NCBI GenBank assembly: GCA_007127395.1
Contig: SKZL01000062.1
Span: 1 to 7,185, forward strand
Source of the DNA: Balneolaceae bacterium
GTDB lineage: Bacteria; Bacteroidota; Rhodothermia; Balneolales; Balneolaceae
Direction of reading: 5' to 3'
DNA length: 7,185 bases
Shown here: positions 1 through 5,184 of the stretch, piece by piece
How the letters are laid out: each line of letters begins with the position of its first letter
Numbering within the stretch: the first letter of the stretch is position 1
Made by a program: the position numbers and the translations under genes
The notes under the pieces: generated by a model
Seen by the model: only the letters and a program-made list of their open reading frames with translations
The model's database searches: none
Told to the model about the DNA's origin: nothing

Positions 1-2
1 CA

Positions 3-872
3 TCTTTTTGGTTTAACAAAGAGTTAAATACAGAGCTCTATTTTAAATGTGAAAATTTTCAGAAGGTCGGTGCCTTCAAGTTTCGCGGAGCATGCAATGC
101 CGTCTTATCATTAGCTGAACAAGATGGTAAAAAAGGGATCATTACCCATTCTTCCGGGAATCATGCACAGGCAGTTGCACTTGCTTCAAGGCTCAAAGGG
201 TATCATGCTACCATTGTTATGCCAAGTAATGCACCCGCAGTAAAAGTGAATGCCGTTCGTGAATACGGCGCGGAGATACTCTTTTGCGAACCAACCATTG
301 AGGCCAGAAAAGAGATGGCTCAAAAGTTTATCAATAACACAGGTGCTTACTTTATTCATCCCTACAATGATTCAAATGTGATAGCAGGACAGGGAACAGC
401 AGCCAAAGAGCTGTTGGAAAGAATACCTGACCTGGACATTATTCTTGCACCTGTTGGTGGCGGTGGGCTCATTTCAGGCACCTGTATTGCTGCCAAAGCC
501 ATCAATCCTGAAATAAAAGTGATCGGTGTAGAACCCGAACGCGCTGATGATGCATATCGGTCATTTCAGTCAGGAACCATTCAGCCGGTTCTCAGAACGG
601 ATACGGTTGCAGACGGACTGAGAACCTCTCTTGGTGAGATCACTTTTGAGATCATCCGTCAGAAACTGGATGATCTGGTGACTGTTCATGAAGAATCGAT
701 CGTTCGTGATATGCGGACGGTTTGGGAACGAACCAAATTGATTATTGAGGCATCTTGTGCTGTACCGGTTTCAGCCTGTGTGGATCGAAAAATTGATATC
801 GAAGGGAAAAAGGTGGGGATAATACTGACCGGTGGGAATGTAGATTTAGACCATTTGCCCTGGTTAAGATGA
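3..872 (+). CDS. Serine racemase / threonine dehydratase-type PLP enzyme, 5'-truncated
   Basis: A fold-type II pyridoxal-phosphate enzyme that runs off the left edge; 289 residues plus the stop are visible, so about 30 N-terminal residues are probably missing relative to the usual ~320. The reading frame is open from base 3, well upstream of the first ATG at 219, which is internal. The PLP-binding lysine lies in GAFKFRGA (Lys codon 78-80). SSGNHAQ (150-170) is the substrate/phosphate-contacting loop, GGGGL (456-470) the phosphate-binding glycine loop, and TGGNVDLDHLPW (828-863) the family-typical C-terminal end. The second Ser of SSGNH corresponds to the re-face catalytic Ser of serine racemases. 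The E-x3-A-x-D pattern at 531-551 matches the divalent-metal site of that group. Expected reactions are Ser racemization and/or Ser/Thr deamination to pyruvate or 2-oxobutanoate in the cytoplasm. The sequence cannot tell racemase from dehydratase. The family assignment is firm. Confidence 0.9.
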   Translation, partial: SFWFNKELNTELYFKCENFQKVGAFKFRGACNAVLSLAEQDGKKGIITHSSGNHAQAVALASRLKGYHATIVMPSNAPAVKVNAVREYGAEILFCEPTIEARKEMAQKFINNTGAYFIHPYNDSNVIAGQGTAAKELLERIPDLDIILAPVGGGGLISGTCIAAKAINPEIKVIGVEPERADDAYRSFQSGTIQPVLRTDTVADGLRTSLGEITFEIIRQKLDDLVTVHEESIVRDMRTVWERTKLIIEASCAVPVSACVDRKIDIEGKKVGIILTGGNVDLDHLPWLR

Positions 873-1053
873 GAGACTGATTTAATTTCTTATGATCCTT
901 GGGTTAGACATGAACTATATGCTCTTATCTTGCGATCTGATCTGTTTTACAGTAAACAAACTTGCCAATCTGTTGCAAATATGCCATGTCTATGGTATAA
1001 TCGAATCAGTTATTTTCAACAATTTTCATTAAAAACTATAGATCCCGGTACAG
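873..1053. other. Intergenic gap with promoter, no gene
   Basis: A 181-bp AT-rich gap between the PLP enzyme and the lipoprotein gene. It holds the promoter described at 973-1001. I see no clear intrinsic terminator for the upstream gene: there is no GC-rich hairpin followed by a T run. A short imperfect palindrome, CTGTTTTACAG, lies near 940-955, but it is too weak to call an operator. A short open frame crosses the gap from 930 but has no family resemblance and runs into the lipoprotein gene in another frame. Confidence 0.5.
973..1001 (+). promoter_or_regulatory. Sigma70-like promoter with extended -10 for the lipoprotein unit
   Basis: TTGCAA (973-978, 4 of 6 to the TTGACA consensus), a 17-base spacer, then a perfect TATAAT (996-1001) preceded by TGG, which gives an extended -10 (TGnTATAAT). 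Transcription would start near 1008, leaving a leader of about 45 nt before the ATG at 1054. It lies in a true intergenic gap and points at the gene. It does not resemble the TTG/TAnnTTTG promoter described for Bacteroides. This is a prediction by pattern only. Confidence 0.5.
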
Positions 1054-2481
1054 ATGAAGAAATTCAGATCTCTCCTACTCTTTATTTCCATTTTTTTATT
1101 GATTTCGTGCTCCGCTGATGAAGAGTCAATTCACCCTTTTGAGGCTTATCTGGCGGACGGCGATCCGGCTTATGAATATGAACTGCACCATACAATTGAC
1201 GGGGACGGTTATACGGCTTATGTAGTCAGAATGGTTTCACAAGAGTGGCTTTCAGCAGATATTGTAAATGAAACTGCATGGTGGCATTGGCTCACTATTG
1301 TGATCCCGGATGAAGTTAATTATTCAACCGGATTACTCTGGATTGGCGGGGGAACCAACTACTCTGAACTGCCCGATGAAGTAAATCCAATGCTTTCACA
1401 AGCTGCATTATTGACCAACTCGGTGGTGGCTGATCTGCACAATGTTCCTTTTCAGCCCATTCAATTTTTTAATGATGAAAGGCTTGAACAGCGTTATGAG
1501 GATGATATCATCGCGTATGGCTGGAGACAATTTATGGAAGGTGGTGCAGTTGATGAAGATGCCATATGGCTCAGCAGGTTTCCCATGACCAAAGCCGCAA
1601 TCCGTGCAATGGATACGATTACTGAGTTTGTTCAGGAAGAAGTACAGGTTGATGTGTCAGAGTACGTTGTTGGCGGAGCCTCCAAACGGGGCTGGACAAC
1701 CTGGACAACGGCTATTTTTGATGATCGTGTTGTGGCCATTGCTCCGGTTGTTATCGATCTGCTTAATATGATTCCTTCATTCGAACATCACTGGCAGGCG
1801 TATGGCGAGTGGTCGCCCGCAATTGAGGAGTATGAAAATGAACAGATCATGGACTGGCAACATTCTCAGGAATATGCCAGGCTCAGAGAACTGGTTGATC
1901 CCTACTCCTATCTGGATCGATTGGATATGCCAAAATTCATCATAAATGCTGCCAGTGATGAATTTTTCCTGCCAGACTCCTGGCAATTCTACTGGGATGA
2001 TCTGCCGGGTGAAAAATATATCCGATATGTCCCAAATACGGGTCATTCCATGAGTGATACAGATTCCGGAGAGTCACTTGCCGCTTTTTATCACCACATT
2101 CTTGAGAGCAGGGATTTACCACGTTTTGATTGGATTGCCGGAACAGACGGGTTCAACATTGAATTCGATCCGGATAATTTACCGGACCGACTGCTTCTTT
2201 GGAATGCACACAATCCGGAAGGTCGAGATTTCCGGTTGTATGTGATCGACAGAATATGGCTTTCACGGGAAATTGATATGGATGAATCAGGTTCAATTTT
2301 CATTGACATTGACACTCCGGAAAGCGGGTTTAGTGCGTGGTTTGTAGAAGCAACATTCAATTCTGAATTCTCAGTTCCATTGAAATTGACAAGCGGTGTT
2401 GTGGTTACGCCGGATGAATATCCTTTTGAGCCATTTCAGACCGATCAACCTATGGGTACACCGATTAATATAGATTACTGA
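1054..2481 (+). CDS. PqaA-like (PhoPQ-activated pathogenicity-related family) lipoprotein, alpha/beta hydrolase
   Basis: A 475-residue exported protein. The start gives a lipoprotein signal: MKK, a hydrophobic stretch at 5-18 and the lipobox LISC with Cys19; Ser at +2 suggests outer-membrane sorting by the Gram-negative rule. The mature part fits the PhoPQ-activated pathogenicity-related family (PF10142), which includes Salmonella PqaA and the Dictyostelium growth repressor AprA. Matching landmarks are VSQEWL (61-66), WWHWLTIVIP (76-85), IGGGTN (97-102) and the nucleophile-elbow-like GGASKRGWTTW (207-217). A likely triad is Ser210, Asp302 (in NAASDEFF) and His331 (in NTGHSM). Substrate is unknown for the family; peptidase or esterase activity is plausible but unproven. 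The C-terminal part (about 355-460) looks like the family's usual beta-rich tail, so it appears full length. No clear Shine-Dalgarno precedes the ATG; the start is fixed by the signal peptide. The next gene begins 1 nt after its stop. Confidence 0.9.
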   Translation: MKKFRSLLLFISIFLLISCSADEESIHPFEAYLADGDPAYEYELHHTIDGDGYTAYVVRMVSQEWLSADIVNETAWWHWLTIVIPDEVNYSTGLLWIGGGTNYSELPDEVNPMLSQAALLTNSVVADLHNVPFQPIQFFNDERLEQRYEDDIIAYGWRQFMEGGAVDEDAIWLSRFPMTKAAIRAMDTITEFVQEEVQVDVSEYVVGGASKRGWTTWTTAIFDDRVVAIAPVVIDLLNMIPSFEHHWQAYGEWSPAIEEYENEQIMDWQHSQEYARLRELVDPYSYLDRLDMPKFIINAASDEFFLPDSWQFYWDDLPGEKYIRYVPNTGHSMSDTDSGESLAAFYHHILESRDLPRFDWIAGTDGFNIEFDPDNLPDRLLLWNAHNPEGRDFRLYVIDRIWLSREIDMDESGSIFIDIDTPESGFSAWFVEATFNSEFSVPLKLTSGVVVTPDEYPFEPFQTDQPMGTPINIDY

Positions 2482-2482
2482 G

Positions 2483-2851
2483 ATGGGTAAAGACGACATC
2501 TTTTTAGCGATGATTAAAGAGGAGTTGAATCAGTATAACCACATCTATCTCTATCGTGAAAAACAGATGATCCGTGAGGAAAGGTTTGAGGAACTGGCTA
2601 ACCACTCTTTACGTCAGACACGCCTATTCGGCTTTGTTGTGATTCTGTTTGTAATAGCTTTTTCAGTATACAGCATCTATCATTTTGTCCAGTTTGGAAC
2701 GGCAGGGAGTCTAAATTCATTATTATTAGGGATATTAAGCTGGGGGCTTGTCATTGTTTCGACCTATTTCTACACAAGGGATATTGTTGAAAAGAGAAAA
2801 ACAATGGAGCGAATACTCAAGTTACTTGATGCCAGAAAAGATTTTTATTAA
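2483..2851 (+). CDS. Two-helix membrane protein of unknown function
   Basis: 122 residues, not recognised as a named family. Residues 1-46 are charged and probably helical. Two hydrophobic segments follow, at about 48-70 and 77-97, joined by a short glycine/serine-containing loop, then a basic charged tail (99-122, with KRK and several Arg/Lys). A hairpin with both ends in the cytoplasm fits the positive-inside rule. The start codon lies one base after the stop of the PqaA-like lipoprotein gene, and no Shine-Dalgarno is evident, so translation is probably coupled to that gene. This tight spacing is the main evidence that it is real and belongs to the same unit. Whether it works with the lipoprotein is unknown. 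Confidence 0.75.
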   Translation: MGKDDIFLAMIKEELNQYNHIYLYREKQMIREERFEELANHSLRQTRLFGFVVILFVIAFSVYSIYHFVQFGTAGSLNSLLLGILSWGLVIVSTYFYTRDIVEKRKTMERILKLLDARKDFY

Positions 2852-2880
2852 ATAAAACAGCAATTTTACATTTATCAGCT

Positions 2881-3081
2881 ATGAAAAAAATGATTTCAGC
2901 TGCACTACTAATTGCGGGGTTAATACTGCTCTATTTTGGATATCAGGAATATCAATCTGTCAGCTCTGAAATTGAAGAGTTTGTAACCGGATCTCCCGAC
3001 AGTTCCGCGCTTTGGATGATGATTGGCGGGGGTGCTGCGGCTGCAGCAGGATTGGTTGGGTTGTTTCTAAAAAGAAAATAG
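2881..3081 (+). CDS. DUF3185-like small membrane protein
   Basis: 66 residues with two hydrophobic helices, about 5-22 and 43-63, separated by a polar loop, ending in KRK. The layout and wording match what I recall of the DUF3185 family: a helix ending in LLYFGYQEYQSVSSE, then FVTGSPDSSALW and a glycine/alanine-rich second helix (GGGAAAAAGLVG). The function of that family is not known. The gene lies 29 bp after the two-helix protein and 9 bp before the next gene, so it is probably in the same transcript. No clear Shine-Dalgarno is visible; the ATG at 2881 is chosen because helix 1 begins right after MKKM. A dedicated family search would settle the assignment. Confidence 0.8.
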   Translation: MKKMISAALLIAGLILLYFGYQEYQSVSSEIEEFVTGSPDSSALWMMIGGGAAAAAGLVGLFLKRK

Positions 3082-3090
3082 CTTGAAAAT

Positions 3091-3351
3091 ATGTCTGAAC
3101 ACAGATCGTCAGACAACATATTCAGTAATAATTTTTTCCCGATCTTTCTATTGGTTACGGGCTTTGTTTTGCTCTATGCAGGACATACAGAGTTGCAAGG
3201 TTTTTTGAATGGGCTGAGTGATTATCTGATTATCCGGCCGGATCATGATACAATTTGGCTTATCATTCTTGGCTCCTCTATGGTTTTTGGAGGTTTCATT
3301 GGACTCTATCGAAGATATCTCTACGGCTCTGATCAGGAGTCCATTCAATAA
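3091..3351 (+). CDS. Diverged tandem sister of the DUF3185-like protein
   Basis: 86 residues with two hydrophobic helices, about 15-32 and 54-73, and a basic end to helix 2 (YRRY). Residues 20-77 align without gaps to residues 9-66 of the protein just upstream: I count 17 identities in 58 positions, including the LLY-G core of helix 1, E-x-Q after it, PD at the loop and the Trp that opens helix 2. It has lost the FVTGSP loop motif and the Gly/Ala run, and it has an extra polar N-terminus of about 11 residues and a longer C-terminal tail. I infer an old tandem duplication. The gene starts 9 bp after the previous stop and ends 22 bp before the convergent DUF971 gene. Function unknown. Confidence 0.7.
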   Translation: MSEHRSSDNIFSNNFFPIFLLVTGFVLLYAGHTELQGFLNGLSDYLIIRPDHDTIWLIILGSSMVFGGFIGLYRRYLYGSDQESIQ

Positions 3352-3373
3352 TCCACCACCTGTGAAGGCTTAA

Positions 3374-3712
3374 TTAACTCTTCTTCAATTGAGATACTAC
3401 TTCATCCATGTGGCGAAGCAGTCCCCATCTGAACATCCCTGCATTATGGCCATCATCCCAAACAATTTTGAGTGCATGATTTCCAATCGGTTCAGCTGAA
3501 GTTATCTTGTAGATGCGGGTAGGCTCAACAAGAAAAAGTTCCGGTTCAAATTGCCCCATCAGTTCATGCCCTCCCCTGCACGTAACACAAGGACAATTCT
3601 TTCTCAGGCCAAAAAGCGAGAATTCAGATGTATGTCCGTCGGCCCACTCGACAGTCAGTTTTTGTTCACTATTACCGATATCGATAGATACGGGCGTTTC
3701 TTTTTTTTCCAT
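3374..3712 (-). CDS. DUF971 / GBBH-like N-terminal domain protein
   Basis: 112 residues on the minus strand, essentially a single DUF971 domain (PF06155, gamma-butyrobetaine hydroxylase-like N-terminal). Visible landmarks are WADGHTSEF (23-31), LRKNCPCVTCR (36-46) and WDDGHNAGMFRWGLLR (85-100). In human BBOX1 this domain binds structural zinc through a C-x-C-x2-C cluster and a distant His. Here Cys40, Cys42, Cys45 and His89 fall in the same pattern, so a zinc site is likely. There is no hydroxylase domain. In other organisms stand-alone or fused DUF971 domains occur with the Mrp/ApbC/HCF101 iron-sulfur carriers, but no such gene is in this window. The ATG is followed by a run of eight A (codons 2-4). 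The gene is convergent with the DUF3185-like pair and divergent from the gene at 3777. Confidence 0.9.
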   Translation of the reverse strand: MEKKETPVSIDIGNSEQKLTVEWADGHTSEFSLFGLRKNCPCVTCRGGHELMGQFEPELFLVEPTRIYKITSAEPIGNHALKIVWDDGHNAGMFRWGLLRHMDEVVSQLKKS

Positions 3713-3722
3713 TCAATTTTTA

Positions 3723-3751
3723 TTGCGGTTCGCAGTTACGCTTAGTAACAT
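3723..3751 (+). promoter_or_regulatory. Possible promoter with overlapping inverted repeat in the divergent gap
   Basis: The 64-bp gap between the DUF971 gene and the membrane-protein gene must hold promoters for both. On the plus strand TTGCGG (3723-3728) and TAACAT (3746-3751) are 17 bases apart, a weak to moderate sigma70-like match. A perfect 5-bp inverted repeat, GTTAC-N5-GTAAC (3735-3749), overlaps the presumed -10 and would suit an operator. No convincing promoter was found for the minus-strand gene. All of this is pattern reading and could be chance. Confidence 0.25.
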
Positions 3752-3776
3752 CTAAAACTGAAAATACGATCAAAAC

Positions 3777-4502
3777 ATGTGGATTATAAATCTCTTTTTA
3801 ATTTGTTCAATCATTCTGGGTTTCTATCTGGGGCTAAAACCCCTTTTCATGCTGGAACGTCTGAATAAGTTTGTTCTGCTCAATACATCGCTAATTGTGT
3901 TTGCGGTATTTACTCTGTTGATGATTCTTTATGTATTTGGCTTATTCCCGCAATCGGTAGCTGCTCCATTCATGATGGTGATCTACTCCACTTTAGCCGG
4001 TTTTTTTGGCGGTTATGGGGTGCGATTGATCCGGATAAGAAGTGAAGGTGGAAAATTATTATATCAGCACCGCTCATTCTGGATTGATCATGCACCAAAT
4101 CTTCTGGCAGTCGTATTAATTCTTTTCGGTTTATATCGCACTGCCATACTTACAGATCAGGCTGTTACAGGGATCAGAGTAACCTCCGGCCTTTCATTGA
4201 TCGGTTTTGGTTTTTTGATCTGGACGCTCAAGGTGGTGCCTGAATTCAGATCTGCAGGTATTCTGCTCCTCGACCGGTTGATTCAATGGGATGAAGTACT
4301 GGCCTGGAAATGGGCCGGTGAAAACGTAATTGCGATTGAGTATCTCGTTCAAAGAAGTGAGGATAATGAGCGAATACGAGAATTTCTGACTTCCATTCCT
4401 GAAGATGAAAAAAAGCAGCTTGAGGCAATTCTTTCATCAAAAATGGATGAATTTGCTGACAGTCGCAGTGAGAAACTGTTCAAGGAGAGTGATCAAACGT
4501 AA
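3777..4502 (+). CDS. Five-helix membrane protein with soluble C-terminal domain
   Basis: 241 residues. Hydrophobic segments are at about 2-19, 33-57, 64-85, 108-125 and 137-152. A soluble part follows from about 155 to 241. It starts with PEFRSAGILLLDRLIQWDEVL (split here as PEFRSAGILL and DRLIQWDEVL, 155-174), continues with W-x-W at 177-179, and ends in an acidic/basic helix with IPEDEKKQLEAIL (207-219). The order 'GI-x-n-I-x-W-E/D-E/D-I/V ... W ... IP-x-E-K-K-x-x-x-x-I-L' resembles small bacterial PH-like domains such as DUF5673. This is an impression that profile comparison would need to confirm. The first segment starts at residue 2, so ATG at 3777 is natural. Neighbours give no clue: DUF971 is divergent upstream, the FKBP gene follows after 118 bp. 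Function unknown. Confidence 0.75.
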   Translation: MWIINLFLICSIILGFYLGLKPLFMLERLNKFVLLNTSLIVFAVFTLLMILYVFGLFPQSVAAPFMMVIYSTLAGFFGGYGVRLIRIRSEGGKLLYQHRSFWIDHAPNLLAVVLILFGLYRTAILTDQAVTGIRVTSGLSLIGFGFLIWTLKVVPEFRSAGILLLDRLIQWDEVLAWKWAGENVIAIEYLVQRSEDNERIREFLTSIPEDEKKQLEAILSSKMDEFADSRSEKLFKESDQT

Positions 4503-4521
4503 AACCAAAACCGGTTTGATC
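4491..4521. repeat. Inverted repeat straddling a stop codon
   Basis: GATCAAAC (4491-4498) and its exact complement GTTTGATC (4514-4521) flank a 15-base loop containing the TAA stop of the membrane-protein gene (4500-4502). There is no T run after it, so it is not a classical terminator. It could be a 3'-end stabilising hairpin or chance. A small palindrome, AAACCGGTTT (4508-4517), overlaps its right arm. Confidence 0.35.
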
Positions 4522-4620
4522 TATGGCCGCTACCATGTGACAGGCCCGATCACACAAGTTTCTCAAAAAAAGGGTATCTTTAGGAACATTTAAAATGTTA
4601 ATAAAAAAGAAAGGATTATT
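4503..4620. other. Gap upstream of the FKBP gene, with palindrome and ribosome binding site
   Basis: 118 bp without a gene. AACATT-TAA-AATGTT (4585-4599) is a 6-bp-arm palindrome just before the ribosome binding site and could be a regulator site or part of a leader hairpin. TATCTTTA (4575-4582) resembles the TAnnTTTG -7 element of Bacteroidota promoters, but no matching TTG is found at the expected distance upstream. An ATG at 4595 opens a short frame that stops at 4628 and is not the FKBP start. Confidence 0.3.
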
Positions 4621-4623
4621 TTG
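4610..4623 (+). promoter_or_regulatory. Shine-Dalgarno deciding a TTG start
   Basis: AAAGGA (4610-4615) sits 5 bases before TTG (4621-4623). It is one of the few clear Shine-Dalgarno sequences in this window and fixes the unusual start codon of the FKBP gene. No in-frame ATG exists between the upstream in-frame stop at 4591 and the conserved protein start. Confidence 0.7.
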
Positions 4624-5049
4624 TCAATAGCAAAAGACGGAGATACCGTTAAAGTACACTATACTGGTACACTTGAAAACGGTGAAATCTTCGACACATC
4701 AAAAGAAAAAGAACCATTAGAATTTACACTCGGTCAGGGTCAGCTGATCCCGGGATTTGAAAAAGCGGTTGTTGGTTTAAATGTAGGTGATTCTACGACC
4801 ATCAATATACCAAGCGCTGAAGCATACGGTGAAGTCAGAGAAGATCTGGTGATCAACGTACCCAAAGATCAGCTTCCGGGGGATGTAGAGCCTCAGGTAG
4901 GAATGCAACTTCAGGTAAATCAGCCTGATGGTCAGCCGATACCGGTCAGGGTTACGGATATTACCGAAACAGAACTGAAACTGGATGCAAATCATCCGTT
5001 GGCAGGCAAAGACCTGGTATTCGAAATTGAACTGGTGAATGTAGCCTGA
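4621..5049 (+). CDS. FKBP-type peptidyl-prolyl isomerase, SlyD-like
   Basis: 142 residues; catalyses cis-trans isomerization of X-Pro bonds and acts as a folding helper, cytoplasmic since no signal peptide is present. FKBP landmarks are VHYTGTL (12-18), GEIFDTS (21-27), LGQGQLIPGFEKAVVG (37-52) and AYG (68-70). After AYGEVREDLV the protein enters an inserted chaperone-like 'flap' (about 70-122) typical of SlyD. It returns to the FKBP fold at LDANHPLAGKDLVFEIELV (121-139), a signature of SlyD-type proteins. The His/Cys-rich metal-binding tail of E. coli SlyD is absent; the protein ends three residues after ELV. The start is TTG with a good Shine-Dalgarno 5 bases upstream, and the protein from residue 5 on fits the family start. 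It appears to be a single-gene unit closed by a strong terminator. Confidence 0.95.
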   Translation: MSIAKDGDTVKVHYTGTLENGEIFDTSKEKEPLEFTLGQGQLIPGFEKAVVGLNVGDSTTINIPSAEAYGEVREDLVINVPKDQLPGDVEPQVGMQLQVNQPDGQPIPVRVTDITETELKLDANHPLAGKDLVFEIELVNVA

Positions 5050-5072
5050 TATCATTCATTTATCAAAATCAG

Positions 5073-5116
5073 AAAAACGGCCGATCGTTGAAATAAACGG
5101 TTGGTCGTTTTTTGTT
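5073..5116 (+). terminator. Strong intrinsic terminator after the FKBP gene
   Basis: Arms 5073-5089 and 5096-5112 form 17 continuous base pairs around a 6-base loop (GAAATA). The right arm runs into TTTTTT-G-TTTT-G-TTT. Three of the pairs (5080/5105, 5083/5102, 5085/5100) are G-U in plus-strand RNA. On the opposite strand these become A-C mismatches, so the hairpin is tuned for plus-strand transcripts, agreeing with the FKBP gene 24 bp upstream. The A run in the left arm would pair with the U tract. Confidence 0.9.
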
Positions 5117-5184
5117 TTGTTTGCAGTCTGTTGATCCATTAAGTTTTAATTAATTTCAATTATCATAATCAGTTTCCAAAATCT

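Noticed and set aside
906..990. AGACATG / CATGTCT inverted pair about 70 bases apart
   Set aside because: Only 7 bp with a long spacer in AT-rich DNA; expected by chance and without a terminator or attachment-site context.
930..1118. Short plus-strand open frame of 62 codons before the lipoprotein
   Set aside because: It overlaps the promoter and the start of the lipoprotein gene in another frame, shows no family likeness and has no ribosome binding site.
1777..2360. Three minus-strand open frames and one extra plus-strand frame inside the lipoprotein gene
   Set aside because: They are shadows of a well-supported family gene; their peptides show no domain features.
3352..3373. Bidirectional terminator between the convergent genes
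   Set aside because: The 22-bp gap shows no hairpin with a T run on either strand.
4405..4593. 62-codon plus-strand frame across the end of the five-helix protein
   Set aside because: Starts inside the membrane-protein gene in another frame, peptide is low-complexity basic and unlike any family; no ribosome binding site.
4595..4630. ATG at 4595 as alternative FKBP start
   Set aside because: It is out of frame with the FKBP protein and reaches a stop at 4628.
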